Source of the DNA: Candidatus Sphingomonas excrementigallinarum
GTDB taxonomy: Bacteria > Pseudomonadota > Alphaproteobacteria > Sphingomonadales > Sphingomonadaceae
Direction of reading: 5' to 3'
Length of the DNA stretch: 47,293 nt
NCBI GenBank assembly: GCA_019112965.1
Contig: DXIH01000041.1
Coordinates: 1 to 47,293 of the forward strand
Below, in pieces: positions 18,278 to 27,462 of the stretch (position 1 is its first letter; each line of letters begins with the position of its first letter). Made by a program: the position numbers and the translations under genes. The notes beneath the pieces were generated by a model. That model was not told the DNA's origin. It did not search any database and saw only the letters and a list, made by a program, of their open reading frames with translations.

Positions 18278-19252
18278 TCATTGTCCCATCGGGCTGATGC
18301 CCTGCGCCTCCACGATCATGGCCTTCAACGCAAGCAGGAAAGCGGAAAGATCGGCCACGCCGGACGGGATCGCTTTGCGCAGCGTCGCAAAGCCGTGGAT
18401 CGTGCCGCGCGCTTCGCGGAAGGTCACGGCGACGCCCGCCTTGGCCAGCGCGGCGGCATAGGCACGCCCTTGGTCGCGGATCGGGTCGCATTCGGCGGTC
18501 ATGATGACGGCGGGCGGCATTCCGGCCAATTCGCCGCGCATGGGTGCCGCGCGCACATCGTGCAGATCGGCGGCGTAGCAGGCAACGAACCAGTCGAGCA
18601 TCGCGCGGGTCAGGAAATAGCCTTGGGCAAAGTCCCGGAGCGATGGATGCGCGCGCGCCATGTCGGCGGCGGGATAGAGCAATCCTTGCGCGATCACCGG
18701 CACGGCGGCGAGCCGGTCGCGAAGCGCCATGGCGGTGACGGTGGCAAGTGTCCCGCCCGCGCTGTCGCCAGCGACGATCAGTCCGGTGGTGCCCGGTTGC
18801 CCGGCCAGCCAGCGTGCCGCCGCTTCGCAATCCTCCGGCGCGGCGGGCCAGGGATGTTCGGGGGCGAGGCGATAGCCGACGGATACGACCGGCAGGTCGA
18901 GTGCGCGCGCCATTTCGGCAGCGAGCGGCGCATGGGTGTCGATATCCCCGATCACGAACCCGCCGCCATGAAAGAACAGCACAACCGGCCCGGGCTCGCG
19001 CTGCTCCCGGGGATCGAACCGCCGTGCGGGGATCGGCGCTGCCGGGCCCGCTATCGTGAAGCTGTCGTCCGTTCGGAGTGGGCCGATCGGCGGATCGGTC
19101 AGGTCGCGGGCGGCGCGCATCATCTGGCGGGCGGCCTGAGGCCCCAATTCCTCCTGAGGCGGGCCGGGAAGGCGATTATAATAGCCGAGGAAGCGCGCGA
19201 CATCGTCGCGCAATTGGGGCAGCGGGGCCGTGGCCCTCCTATCGCGGGTCAT
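18278..19252 (-). CDS. Alpha/beta hydrolase, HSL-type esterase/lipase
   Basis: 324-aa cytoplasmic esterase of the hormone-sensitive-lipase (family IV) group. The oxyanion-hole motif HGGG is at 95-98, the nucleophile elbow GDSAGG at 162-167 (Ser164), the acid is probably D257 (TAECDPIRDQG) and the histidine H286 (GTIHGF). It would hydrolyse short-chain esters; the natural substrate is unknown. Its start is divergent from the histone-deacetylase-like gene, 19 bases away, so the two share a very short promoter region. The stop codon overlaps the rppH start region. Confidence 0.9.
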   Translation of the reverse strand: MTRDRRATAPLPQLRDDVARFLGYYNRLPGPPQEELGPQAARQMMRAARDLTDPPIGPLRTDDSFTIAGPAAPIPARRFDPREQREPGPVVLFFHGGGFVIGDIDTHAPLAAEMARALDLPVVSVGYRLAPEHPWPAAPEDCEAAARWLAGQPGTTGLIVAGDSAGGTLATVTAMALRDRLAAVPVIAQGLLYPAADMARAHPSLRDFAQGYFLTRAMLDWFVACYAADLHDVRAAPMRGELAGMPPAVIMTAECDPIRDQGRAYAAALAKAGVAVTFREARGTIHGFATLRKAIPSGVADLSAFLLALKAMIVEAQGISPMGQ

Positions 19253-19271
19253 GGCTTCCTACCTAGGGGCG

Positions 19272-20195
19272 ATGATCCATGTCGTCCATCATCCCGCCTA
19301 TGTCACCGAGGCACCGGCGCGTTCCACCTATCGCTGGGGCAAGAATGGGGCGATCCGCGATCTGCTGCGGACAAAGGGCGATGCGGTGGCCTGGACCGAG
19401 CCGAACCTGATCCCGCCGCTCTGGCTGGAGGCGGTGCACGACCCGGATTATGTCGCCGAAGTGCTGGAGGCACGGGTGCCGCCCGACAAGACGCGGCGGA
19501 TCGGCTTTCCGATCACTGAGCAGGTCGCGCACCGTGCGCGGGCGGTGCCGGGCGGGACATGGACCGCCGCGCTGCTGGCGCTCCGCCACGGCTTTGCCGC
19601 CAACACCGCCGGGGGCAGCCATCATGCCTTGGCGACCACGGGCGCAGGCTATTGCGTCTTCAACGATCTGGCGGTGGCGGCGGTTCGGCTGGTCGAGCAG
19701 GGCGTCGTCGGGCGTGTGGCGATCGTCGATTGCGACGTGCATCAGGGCGACGGCACCGCCGCACTGACCGCCGGGCGGCCTGATATCGTCACCTATTCGA
19801 TTCATGCCGAGAAAAATTTCCCGGCGCGGAAAGCCCGGTCGACGCTGGACGTCGGCTTGCCCGACGGGGTCGACGATACGGGCTATCTGGCCGAGTTGGA
19901 GGCGACGCTGGTGCCGTTCCTGGACGAGCATCGCCCGGACCTCATTCTGTATCAGGCGGGCGTCGACCCATTCGTCGAGGATCGGCTGGGAAGGCTGGCG
20001 CTGACCCAGGCGGGGCTGGTCGCGCGTGAGACGCTGATCGCTGACCTGGCGCTGACGCGGAGCCTGCCGCTCGCGAGCACGGTCGGTGGCGGCTATGGCG
20101 ATGACGTGATGGCGATCGCCGAGCGCCATGTGACGGCGATCCTGACTCTGGGTGAAAAGCTGTCCCATCGGAACCCCGCGGGGGCCGAAGCGTAG
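19272..20195 (+). CDS. Histone deacetylase family protein
   Basis: 307-aa zinc hydrolase of the arginase/deacetylase superfamily. The active-site pair H117-H118 (GGSHHAL) and zinc ligands D155, H157 (VDCDVHQGDGT) and D232 (YQAGVDPF) are all present, so it should be active; bacterial members deacetylate polyamines, acetoin-like or small acyl-amine substrates. The ATG at 19272 (MIHVVHHPAY) is chosen over one 42 bases upstream because it gives the family N-terminus and leaves room for promoters with the divergent esterase. Seven bases separate its stop from the photolyase start. Confidence 0.9.
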   Translation: MIHVVHHPAYVTEAPARSTYRWGKNGAIRDLLRTKGDAVAWTEPNLIPPLWLEAVHDPDYVAEVLEARVPPDKTRRIGFPITEQVAHRARAVPGGTWTAALLALRHGFAANTAGGSHHALATTGAGYCVFNDLAVAAVRLVEQGVVGRVAIVDCDVHQGDGTAALTAGRPDIVTYSIHAEKNFPARKARSTLDVGLPDGVDDTGYLAELEATLVPFLDEHRPDLILYQAGVDPFVEDRLGRLALTQAGLVARETLIADLALTRSLPLASTVGGGYGDDVMAIAERHVTAILTLGEKLSHRNPAGAEA

Positions 20196-20202
20196 CGGCA
20201 GA

Positions 20203-21573
20203 ATGACAGCATCCCCCACGATCCTGTGGTTTCGCCAGGATCTCCGCCTTCACGATCAACCGGCTCTCCTCGCGGCGGCGCAGTCGGGGCCGGTCATTCC
20301 GGTCTATATCCTCGATGACGAGACGCCGGGCGACTGGCGCATGGGGGCGGCGCAACGCTGGTGGCTGCATCACAGCCTGACCTCGCTGACGAAAGATCTG
20401 AAGGACCTAGGCGGTCGCCTGATCCTGCGGCGGGGAAAGGCAGTCGATACCCTGCGCGCGCTGATGAAGGAGACGGGGGCAACCGAAATTCACGCCATCC
20501 GCCATTACGAACCCTGGTGGCGCGAGGCAGAGGAGGCGCTCGATGATTGCCTGACCCTGCATGACGGCAATCATCTGGCGCGGCCGGAACTGGTGACGAC
20601 GGGCAGCGGCAAGCCGTTCCGCATCTACTCCGCCTTCTGGAAGGGCCTGCAGGGCCATCTGCCCCCCGAGCACCCGCTCGATCCGCCTGAGACGCTCGAT
20701 GCACCCGCGCATTGGCCGAAGAGCGAGAAGCTGGCTGACTGGTCGCTGCTGCCGACCAAGCCCGACTGGTCGACGGGCTTCGACCAGGACTGGACGCCCG
20801 GCGAGGCGGGGGCGCGTGAACGGATGGCGGATTTCGGCGCCAAGGCAGTTGCCTACGACACCGCGCGCAACATGCCGTCCGAGGAGGGTAGTTCGCGCCT
20901 GTCGCCGCATCTCCATTTCGGGGAGGTGTCGGTGCGCGCCGTGTGGCACTCGTTGAACCGGCGCGGCGATACCGAGACGTTTCGCAAGGAACTGGCGTGG
21001 CGGGACTTTACCGATGGCGTGGTGATGGCGATGCCCGATTATGCGGATCGCAACGGGCGCAATACGTTCGACTCGATGCCATGGCGCGGCGGAGCAGCGG
21101 CCAGGAAGGATATGAAGGCGTGGCAGACGGGCCGCACCGGCTATCCGATCGTCGACGCCGGAATGCGTCAGCTCTGGGCCACGGGATGGATGCACAACCG
21201 GGTGCGGATGATCGCCGCCTCCTTCCTCATCAAGCATCTCCTGATCGACTGGCGTGAGGGGGAGCGCTGGTTCTGGGACTGCTTGATCGACGCCGATTAC
21301 GGAAACAACGCGGTCAACTGGCAATGGGTCGCGGGGACGGGCATCGATTCGAATATGTTCGGCCGGATCATGGCGCCGCTCAGCCAGTCCGAGAAATTCG
21401 ATGCCGGGGACTATATCCGCCAGTGGGTGCCGGAGTTGAAGGACGTCTCCGACGCCGCGATCCATGATCCGGAAGAGGCAGGGTGTCGGCCGAAGGACTA
21501 TCCGGCCAAGATCATCGGCCACCGCGAGGGCCGGGAGCGGGCCTTGGCTGCGGCGAAGAAGATGCGGGGATAG
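20203..21573 (+). CDS. phrB: Deoxyribodipyrimidine photolyase
   Basis: Repairs UV-induced cyclobutane pyrimidine dimers with blue light, using FADH- and an antenna chromophore. The 456-aa protein has the N-terminal antenna domain (ILWFRQDLRLHDQPAL, about residues 5-130) and the C-terminal FAD domain with SRLSPHLHFGEVSVR, ELAWRDFTDGV, MRQLWATGWMHNRVRM and the highly conserved DADYGNNAVNWQWVAGTG. These fit a class I CPD photolyase. The ATG at 20203 (MTASPTILWF) was chosen over an in-frame one at 20152, which overlaps the preceding gene. The DUF2256 gene lies convergently downstream. Confidence 0.94.
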   Translation: MTASPTILWFRQDLRLHDQPALLAAAQSGPVIPVYILDDETPGDWRMGAAQRWWLHHSLTSLTKDLKDLGGRLILRRGKAVDTLRALMKETGATEIHAIRHYEPWWREAEEALDDCLTLHDGNHLARPELVTTGSGKPFRIYSAFWKGLQGHLPPEHPLDPPETLDAPAHWPKSEKLADWSLLPTKPDWSTGFDQDWTPGEAGARERMADFGAKAVAYDTARNMPSEEGSSRLSPHLHFGEVSVRAVWHSLNRRGDTETFRKELAWRDFTDGVVMAMPDYADRNGRNTFDSMPWRGGAAARKDMKAWQTGRTGYPIVDAGMRQLWATGWMHNRVRMIAASFLIKHLLIDWREGERWFWDCLIDADYGNNAVNWQWVAGTGIDSNMFGRIMAPLSQSEKFDAGDYIRQWVPELKDVSDAAIHDPEEAGCRPKDYPAKIIGHREGRERALAAAKKMRG

Positions 21574-21585
21574 CGTATGGCGTAC

Positions 21586-21666
21586 GCTTCGACTTCGCTC
21601 GGCGTGAACGGCTGTTTAAATAAATCCCGCCGCCGTTCAGCCTGAGCGAAGTCGAAGGCCACGGGA
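21586..21666. repeat. REP-like palindromic repeat, copy 2
   Basis: Reverse arm at 21586-21611 (GCTTCGACTTCGCTCGG then CGTGAACGG) followed by forward arm at 21633-21660 (CCGTTCAGCCTGAGCG then AAGTCGAAGGCC), spaced by about 20 nt. The arms match those of copy 1 at 2864-2957 but come in the opposite order. It again sits between convergent genes (photolyase and DUF2256), where it may act as a bidirectional terminator. Confidence 0.8.
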
Positions 21667-21671
21667 TTCGT

Positions 21672-21812
21672 TCAACGCTTTTTCCGGCAAGCGTCCGAAC
21701 AGTAAACCACCTGATCCCAATCCCGCGCCCATTTCTTGCGCCAGCTGAACGGGCGTCCGCAGGCCGGGCAGGTCTTGCTCGGCAGGTTCTCCTTGCGGAC
21801 GCCGTTGGGCAT
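21672..21812 (-). CDS. DUF2256 small zinc-ribbon-like protein
   Basis: 46-aa protein beginning [20 protein letters not shown], with a CxxC pair (C15, C18), the run [21 protein letters not shown], and a second Cys pair (C37, C41) that would form a small zinc-binding fold. This is the DUF2256 family, often found close to photolyase or cryptochrome genes; its role is unknown. The ATG at 21812 overlaps the aroB stop by one base (TGATG), so it is translated with aroB. A longer in-frame extension inside aroB is Arg-rich and not credible. Its 3' end meets the photolyase across a REP-like repeat. Confidence 0.85.
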   Translation of the reverse strand: MPNGVRKENLPSKTCPACGRPFSWRKKWARDWDQVVYCSDACRKKR

Positions 21813-22912
21813 CAGCGTGGCTCGGCGTCGAGGAAGGCGGCGACGTCCGCCAGGTCGACCGTCTTGTCGAGATAGGTCTGCCCGATCCCGCGCGCGAGCA
21901 GGAAGGGCAGGGTGCCCGCCGCCATTTTCTTGTCGTGCTTCATGTGCTCGACTAACGTCGCGGAGGCTGCATCGATCCCGGCGGCGGCGAGGCCATCGGG
22001 CAGGCCGATCGCCCGGAGATGCGCGGCGACCCGTTCGGCATCCTGTCGCTCGCAAAATCCCTTGCGCACCGAATAGCGGAAGGCGAGCGCACAGCCCGCA
22101 GCGACGCCCTCACCATGGAGCAGCCGGTCGGAGAAGCCAGCTTCCGCCTCCAGTGCATGGCCGAAGGTGTGGCCCAGATTGAGCAACGCCCGGATGCCGT
22201 TCGTCTCATGCTCGTCCGCCGCCACGATCCGCGCCTTGGCCGCCACCGAATGCGCGATGGCATAAACCCGCGCGTCCGCATCGCCCGCCAGCAGGGCCGG
22301 CGCATTCGCCTCGCACCATTCGAAAAAGGAGAAGTCGTCGATCAGGCCGTATTTGACCACCTCGGCATAGCCCGCCCGCACCTGGCGCGCAGGCAAAGTG
22401 TCGAGCACATCCGGATCGATCAGCACCATGGCGGGTTGATGGAACGCGCCGATCAGGTTCTTGCCTGCCGAGGTGTTGATCGCGGTCTTGCCGCCGACCG
22501 ACGAATCGACCTGCGACAACAGGGTCGTCGGAATCTGCACGAAGCGGCAGCCGCGCTTGACGATCGAGCAGGCGAAGCCAACCAGATCGCCGATCACCCC
22601 GCCGCCCAGCGCGATGACGTGATCCGCCCGCTCGACACCGAGTTCGAGCAGTCGGTCGCAGACTTGGCTTAGCATCGCCCAGCTCTTGGTCTTCTCACCC
22701 GGCGGCAGGATGATCGCCTCGCTGGCGACCCCGGCGGCCTCCAGCGACGCCCGCAGCACCGCCAGATGCGGCCGGACATTCTCGTCCGTGACGATCGCCA
22801 TACGCCGCCCGCGCGACAGGGGGGCGAGATATTCGGCAGCGCGGGGCAGCAGCCCCGCCTCGATATGGATGGGATAGCTGCGGTCGCCGAGCGACACGGT
22901 GACGGTCTTCAT
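21812..22912 (-). CDS. aroB: 3-Dehydroquinate synthase
   Basis: Second step of the shikimate pathway: DAHP to 3-dehydroquinate, NAD- and zinc-dependent. The 366-aa protein has the NAD-binding [11 protein letters not shown] (103-113), [20 protein letters not shown], and zinc ligands E184 ([11 protein letters not shown]), H248 ([12 protein letters not shown]) and H266 (LLHGEGV). It overlaps aroK by 4 bases at its start and the DUF2256 gene by one base at its end. Confidence 0.97.
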   Translation of the reverse strand: MKTVTVSLGDRSYPIHIEAGLLPRAAEYLAPLSRGRRMAIVTDENVRPHLAVLRASLEAAGVASEAIILPPGEKTKSWAMLSQVCDRLLELGVERADHVIALGGGVIGDLVGFACSIVKRGCRFVQIPTTLLSQVDSSVGGKTAINTSAGKNLIGAFHQPAMVLIDPDVLDTLPARQVRAGYAEVVKYGLIDDFSFFEWCEANAPALLAGDADARVYAIAHSVAAKARIVAADEHETNGIRALLNLGHTFGHALEAEAGFSDRLLHGEGVAAGCALAFRYSVRKGFCERQDAERVAAHLRAIGLPDGLAAAGIDAASATLVEHMKHDKKMAAGTLPFLLARGIGQTYLDKTVDLADVAAFLDAEPR

Positions 22913-23451
22913 CGTCCGATGGCTTTCAGGATGGCGTTGACGGTGGCCTCGTGCGGCCCCCGCTTGCTGGAAACATGGATCGGCGCGAGCGCGTAGATCG
23001 GATTGCGCACCGCCGACAGCTCGCGCAGCACCTTCAGCGGATCCTTGCCACGCAGCAGCGGCCGGGTGTCCCGCCGCTTGACCCGCTCGGCCAGCACCTC
23101 GGGACTGGCGTTCAGCCAGATGGCGGTCGCCTGTTCCAGGATCAGCGCGCGCGTCTCGTCATTGATGAACGCGCCGCCGCCGGTCGCGATCACCTTGGGA
23201 CGGCCATCGACCAGCCGCGCGATCACGCGCCGCTCGCCGTCGCGGAAATAGGGTTCACCATAATGTTCGAAGATTTCGGGGATGCTCATACCGGCGGCCT
23301 GCTCGATCGCGGTGTCGGCATCGACGAAGGGCACGCGCAACCGATTCGCCAGACGGCGGCCCACGGTCGACTTGCCCACGCCCATCAGACCGACGAGCAC
23401 GATGGGCGACCCGTTCCAGCTTGCATCTACAGGGTTGTGGCTTTGCAACAT
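22909..23451 (-). CDS. aroK: Shikimate kinase
   Basis: Phosphorylates shikimate at the 3-hydroxyl with ATP. The 180-aa protein has the P-loop GLMGVGKST (21-29), FVDADTAIEQ (shikimate-binding Asp), IPEIFEHYGEPYFRDGERRVI, the VIATGGGAF motif and the lid region VKRRDTRPLLRG. It is upstream of aroB and overlaps it by 4 bases, the standard alphaproteobacterial aroKB order. The promoter lies in the 81 bases between it and the divergent small gene at 23533. Confidence 0.96.
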   Translation of the reverse strand: MLQSHNPVDASWNGSPIVLVGLMGVGKSTVGRRLANRLRVPFVDADTAIEQAAGMSIPEIFEHYGEPYFRDGERRVIARLVDGRPKVIATGGGAFINDETRALILEQATAIWLNASPEVLAERVKRRDTRPLLRGKDPLKVLRELSAVRNPIYALAPIHVSSKRGPHEATVNAILKAIGR

Positions 23452-23532
23452 TGCGCTCTGCGCTATACAGCGGGCGGGCGCCCGGCAACACCGGCCGGGC
23501 TTTCACGGGTCCATTATAAGGTTTTGCGTTTC

Positions 23533-23667
23533 ATGTCCCGTACGGTCGTTTCGCTCATCGTCCTCCTCGTCATCGTCGTCGGAGGGCTGTTCCTGCTCTC
23601 GGGCCGGGCGACCGAACGGCCGACCACCCAGGTCGAAAAGGCGGTCTCGCTTGGCAACCTGCAATAA
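23533..23667 (+). CDS. Small single-span membrane protein
   Basis: 44-aa protein MSRTVVSLIVLLVIVVGGLF followed by LLSGRATERPTTQVEKAVSLGNLQ: a short positively charged N-terminus, one hydrophobic helix (about residues 5-23) and a polar tail. No family recognised. The ATG follows an AAGG sequence about 12 bases upstream and the gene heads the run leading to the secreted protein and xerD. The last 17 bases overlap the TTG start proposed for the next gene. Retained because of its clean membrane-protein composition. Confidence 0.6.
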   Translation: MSRTVVSLIVLLVIVVGGLFLLSGRATERPTTQVEKAVSLGNLQ

Positions 23668-25489
23668 GCGGGGAGGCGTCTTTCGCCACCTGCCCAGGGC
23701 CGTCGCCCTGCTGATGGTCGGGGCCGCTGCCATTGCGGCGGCCCAGGACCGTCCCGAATCACTGCTGCCCCCCGGCTTCGGCCAGCCCGCCGCGCAACCC
23801 AGCGCCCGGCCGAGCCCCCGTTCGACGCCGCGTGCCGCGCCCGGTGTCGCTCCTGGCGCTGTGCCCGCCGCGACGCCGACGCCCGCGTCGACCCCGGTGC
23901 GTGCCGATCCGGTGGGCGCGCTTATCGAATCGCTGAGCACGCCGGTCCCGGCGCCCACCCCGTCGCCGACACCTACCATGGATGCCGCCACGCTGGCCGA
24001 ATATGAGCTGCCCGCCTCGGCGCGGCGCTCGCTGGCGGTGGTCGGTCCCTCCGGCCCCCGCGAAGGGGCGCTGGACCAGACCATCTTCGCCGGTGCCGAT
24101 GGCCGTGTCGCCGAGATACTGATGCGGCGATTGTCGGCACCGCTGCCGTCGCGCTGGACCTCGATCCTGCTGCGCCGCGCGCTTGCCACGCACATGGTGA
24201 CGCCGCGCGGGGTGAACGGCGCGGATTTCGCCGCCGAGCGCGCCTGGCTGTTGCTGCGCATGGGCGAGGCGGAGGTGGCGCGCGCCGTCGTCCAGTCGGT
24301 CGATCCGCGCAATTACACGCCCAAGCTCTATCAGGTCGCGATGAACGCGCTGCTCGCGTCCAGCGATCCGGCGGGGCTTTGCCCGCTGGCCGATCGCGGC
24401 AGCGCGGTGACGGGGCTGAACGGCTATCGTCTGGCGCAGGGCTGGTGCGCGGCGCTGACCGGCGATGGCGCGCGGGCCACGGCGACCGTCCGCCAGATCC
24501 GTCGCCAGGGGGGCGCCGAGGATTTCGACCTGAAGCTCGCCGAAAAGCTGATGGGGGCAGGCTCGGCGCGCAAGGCGGTGAGCGTCGATTGGAGTGGGGC
24601 CGACCGGCTGACCGTCTGGCGTTTCGGTCTCGCCACCGCGACGGGTGTGACGGTGCCGCCGGACTATCTCTCCTATGTCGGGCCGCAGGTGCGTGGTTGG
24701 CTGGCGACCTCGGCATCCGTACCCGCGGCCGAGCGGGCCGGGGTGATCGATCAGGCCGCGAGCTTGGGCGTGCTGTCCAACGCCGCGCTGGTCGATTTCT
24801 ATTCGGCCCTAGCCGACGACGAACAGGCCAGCCGCGCGCAATCCGCGATCGGCAACGACCTGCGTAACGCCTATGCCGCGGCGGACGAGGGCCAGCGGCT
24901 GTCGGCGATCCGTTCGCTTTGGGGCGACGAGGCGCGTACCCCTTATGGGCGACTGATCCTTACCGCTCGTGCAGCGGCGCGGTTGCCGGTGATGAGCGAC
25001 GGTCGCGAGGCTGACGGGCTGGTCGCGTCGATGCTGTCCGCCGGGCTGGATCGCAGTGCGGCGCGCTGGCGTGAGGCGGTGAAGCGGGACAGTGATGCCT
25101 GGGCGATGATCGTGCTGAGCGACCCCGACCAGCAGGGCCAGCTGGGTTACGACCAGGTGACGGGCTATAGCGCCGACGCCTTGAAGCAGCGCATGTTCTT
25201 CGCCGGACTGGCGGGGCTGGGGCGGCTTTCCCGCGCGGATATCGAAAAGGGTGCCGAGGCCCTCGACGTGCGGGTCGGCCAGCGCAATCCCTGGACCGAA
25301 GCGCTGGATCAGGCCGTGGCGGACGAACAGACCGGCATGGTCGTCCTGCTGTGTGCGGTCGGGATGCAGACCGGCGACTGGCGCGGGGTGCCCCCCCAGG
25401 CGCTCTATCGCATCGTCGAGGCGCTTCGCTCGGTCGGGCTGGATACCGATGCGCGGATGATCGCGGCGGAGGCGATCGCCCGGACATGA
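23651..25489 (+). CDS. Secreted protein of unknown function, probable TTG start
   Basis: About 612 aa. I do not recognise the family. It has a signal peptide (positively charged CNKRGGVFRHLPR, hydrophobic AVALLMVGAAAIAAA, cleavage near AAA-QD), a Pro/Ala/Thr-rich linker (about residues 45-115) and then a long Ala/Leu/Arg-rich, probably all-helical region that could be solenoid-like. No ATG gives a good N-terminus: the first in frame (23714) removes the charged part of the signal. The TTG at 23651, with AAAAGG nine bases upstream, restores a normal signal peptide and overlaps the small gene before it. The stop overlaps the xerD ATG (ATGA), so both are in one operon. Confidence 0.75.
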   Translation: MATCNKRGGVFRHLPRAVALLMVGAAAIAAAQDRPESLLPPGFGQPAAQPSARPSPRSTPRAAPGVAPGAVPAATPTPASTPVRADPVGALIESLSTPVPAPTPSPTPTMDAATLAEYELPASARRSLAVVGPSGPREGALDQTIFAGADGRVAEILMRRLSAPLPSRWTSILLRRALATHMVTPRGVNGADFAAERAWLLLRMGEAEVARAVVQSVDPRNYTPKLYQVAMNALLASSDPAGLCPLADRGSAVTGLNGYRLAQGWCAALTGDGARATATVRQIRRQGGAEDFDLKLAEKLMGAGSARKAVSVDWSGADRLTVWRFGLATATGVTVPPDYLSYVGPQVRGWLATSASVPAAERAGVIDQAASLGVLSNAALVDFYSALADDEQASRAQSAIGNDLRNAYAAADEGQRLSAIRSLWGDEARTPYGRLILTARAAARLPVMSDGREADGLVASMLSAGLDRSAARWREAVKRDSDAWAMIVLSDPDQQGQLGYDQVTGYSADALKQRMFFAGLAGLGRLSRADIEKGAEALDVRVGQRNPWTEALDQAVADEQTGMVVLLCAVGMQTGDWRGVPPQALYRIVEALRSVGLDTDARMIAAEAIART

Positions 25490-26385
25490 ACATGCGCGAC
25501 GCCGCGCTGGTCGACCGCTTTCTGGAGATGATGGCGGCGGAGGCTGGCGCGGCGGGGAACACGCTGGCAGCCTACCGATCGGACCTGCGCCTCGCTGCCG
25601 AGGTGATGGATGGGCTGGCCGATGCCGATGAGGCGGCGCTGCGCGGACTGGCGGAGGGCTGGACGTCGCTCGCCAATGCCACGGTCGCCCGCAAGGCGGC
25701 GGCGTTGCGACGTTTCTATGCCTTTCTACTGGAGGAAGGGTTGCGCCGGGATGATCCGGCGTCCGTCCTGCCGCGTCCCGGCCAGCGGCGGGCATTGCCC
25801 AAGATCCTCAGCCATGCCGATATCGATCGGCTGTTTGCCGCCATTGCCGATCGGACGGGCGCCGCGCATCCCAGTGCGAACGACCTGCGGCTCGCGGCGC
25901 TGGTCGAGCTGCTCTATGGCTCGGGCCTGCGGGCCAGTGAACTGGTCGCGCTGCCCCGCAACGCCGTCCATCCCGATCGGCCCTTCCTGATCCTGAAAGG
26001 CAAGGGCGGCGTCGAGCGGATGGTGCCGATCTCCGATCGGGCGCGGGCGGCGGTGGCGGCGTGGCGGGTGCACGTCCCGGCCGACAAGCTTTGGCTGTTC
26101 CCCGGCGGCAAGCGGCATCTGACTCGCATCCGCCTCTATCAGCTTATCAAGGCGCTGGCGGCGGAGGCGGGCATTCCGCCCGACCGGGTCAGCCCGCATG
26201 TGTTGCGCCATGCCTTTGCCACGCATCTGCTCGGCGGCGGCGCCGATCTGCGCGCCGTGCAGGCGATGCTCGGCCATGCCGATATCGCCACGACCGAAAT
26301 TTATACCCATGTCGAGGCCTCCCAGCTGGTCGAACTCGTCAATGCCAAGCACCCGCTCGTTGATTTTCGGGACAAGCGCCCTTAG
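25486..26385 (+). CDS. xerD: Tyrosine recombinase XerD
   Basis: Resolves chromosome dimers at dif sites together with XerC and FtsK. The 299-aa protein has an N-terminal SAM-like DNA-binding domain (about 8-90; [12 protein letters not shown]) and the catalytic domain with R149 ([11 protein letters not shown]), H238-xx-R241 ([12 protein letters not shown]), H264 ([15 protein letters not shown]) and nucleophile Y273. The start is the ATG overlapping the preceding stop codon. The location beside aroKB and accA is the conserved housekeeping one, which argues for XerD rather than an integrase of a mobile element. Confidence 0.93.
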   Translation: MNMRDAALVDRFLEMMAAEAGAAGNTLAAYRSDLRLAAEVMDGLADADEAALRGLAEGWTSLANATVARKAAALRRFYAFLLEEGLRRDDPASVLPRPGQRRALPKILSHADIDRLFAAIADRTGAAHPSANDLRLAALVELLYGSGLRASELVALPRNAVHPDRPFLILKGKGGVERMVPISDRARAAVAAWRVHVPADKLWLFPGGKRHLTRIRLYQLIKALAAEAGIPPDRVSPHVLRHAFATHLLGGGADLRAVQAMLGHADIATTEIYTHVEASQLVELVNAKHPLVDFRDKRP

Positions 26386-26396
26386 GCGCTAGGCCT

Positions 26397-27347
26397 ATGT
26401 CAACGACCTTCCTCGATTTCGAGAAACCGATCGCCGAGCTTCAGAGCCGGATCGACGAGCTGCGCGACACGACCGCCGAAGGGACGGTCGATATCGGCGC
26501 GGAGATCGCCAAGCTCCAGGCCAAGTCCGACAAGCTGCTGCGCGATACCTTCGCCAAGCTGACCCCGTGGCAGAAGACGCAGGTCGCTCGCCATCCGCAG
26601 CGGCCGCACTTCAAGCATTATATCGCCGGGCTTTTCGACGAATTCCTGCCGCTGGCGGGTGACCGCGCATTCGGCGATGACCAAGCGATCATGGGCGGCT
26701 TCGCGCAGTTTCGCGGCCAGCGCGTCATGGTGCTGGGCCACGAAAAGGGCGAGGATACCGCCAGCCGCCTTCGCCACAATTTCGGCATGGGTAAACCCGA
26801 AGGCTATCGCAAGGCGATCCGCCTGATCGAGCTGGCCGATCGCTTCGGCCTTCCGATCGTGACGCTGGTCGATACCTCGGGCGCGTTCCCTGGCATCCAG
26901 GCCGAAGAACGTGGCCAGGCAGAGGCCATCGCGCGGTCGACCGAAGCCTGTCTGGCGGCGGGCGTGCCCGTCGTCTCTGCGATCGTCGGCGAGGGCGGCT
27001 CGGGCGGTGCGGTGGCGCTGGCGGCGGGCAACCGGGTGCTGATGTTCGAGCATGCGGTCTATTCGGTCATCAGTCCCGAAGGCTGCGCCTCGATCCTGTG
27101 GCGTACCGCCGATAAGGCGGCCGAGGCAGCCGAGGCGATGCGCGTTACGGCGCAGGACCTGAAGAGCTTCGGGGTGATCGACACGATCGTGCCCGAGCCG
27201 GTCGGTGGCGCTCATCGCGATCCCACGGGCGCGATCGCCAATCTGGGCGACGCGGTCGCGAAGGCGCTCGGCGAGTTGAGCGGCGTTGGCCGGGACGAAT
27301 TGAAGCGCGGCCGCGCCGCCAAATTCCTGGCGATGGGGCGGCTTTAA
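26397..27347 (+). CDS. accA: Acetyl-CoA carboxylase carboxyltransferase subunit alpha
   Basis: Transfers the carboxyl group from carboxybiotin to acetyl-CoA with AccD, making malonyl-CoA for fatty-acid synthesis. The 316-aa protein has the N-terminal [18 protein letters not shown], the [13 protein letters not shown] segment, [21 protein letters not shown] and the oxyanion-hole stretch [11 protein letters not shown], ending with HRDP...[15 protein letters not shown] as usual. It lies 11 bases after xerD. A perfect 9-bp hairpin at 27376-27404 follows. Confidence 0.97.
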   Translation: MSTTFLDFEKPIAELQSRIDELRDTTAEGTVDIGAEIAKLQAKSDKLLRDTFAKLTPWQKTQVARHPQRPHFKHYIAGLFDEFLPLAGDRAFGDDQAIMGGFAQFRGQRVMVLGHEKGEDTASRLRHNFGMGKPEGYRKAIRLIELADRFGLPIVTLVDTSGAFPGIQAEERGQAEAIARSTEACLAAGVPVVSAIVGEGGSGGAVALAAGNRVLMFEHAVYSVISPEGCASILWRTADKAAEAAEAMRVTAQDLKSFGVIDTIVPEPVGGAHRDPTGAIANLGDAVAKALGELSGVGRDELKRGRAAKFLAMGRL

Positions 27348-27375
27348 AACTTAGATTGCTTTGGCTCACGGTGTT

Positions 27376-27404
27376 ACGGGCCGGCCATTCAAGGACCGGC
27401 CCGT
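27376..27404. terminator. Hairpin between accA and the pilin gene
   Basis: Perfect 9-bp inverted repeat ACGGGCCGG / CCGGCCCGT with an 11-nt loop, between the convergent accA and Flp pilin genes. No clear T-tract, so possibly a weak bidirectional terminator. Confidence 0.55.
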
Positions 27405-27462
27405 AGGTCGAAGTATCATTGTCGGCGTTATTCGATGGCGCAGCGGCCAACGCCGAGACTTC

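Noticed and set aside
25486..26385. xerD read as an integrase of a mobile element
   Set aside because: Housekeeping neighbours (aroKB, accA), normal XerD length and motifs, and no att repeats, tRNA or mobile cargo beside it.
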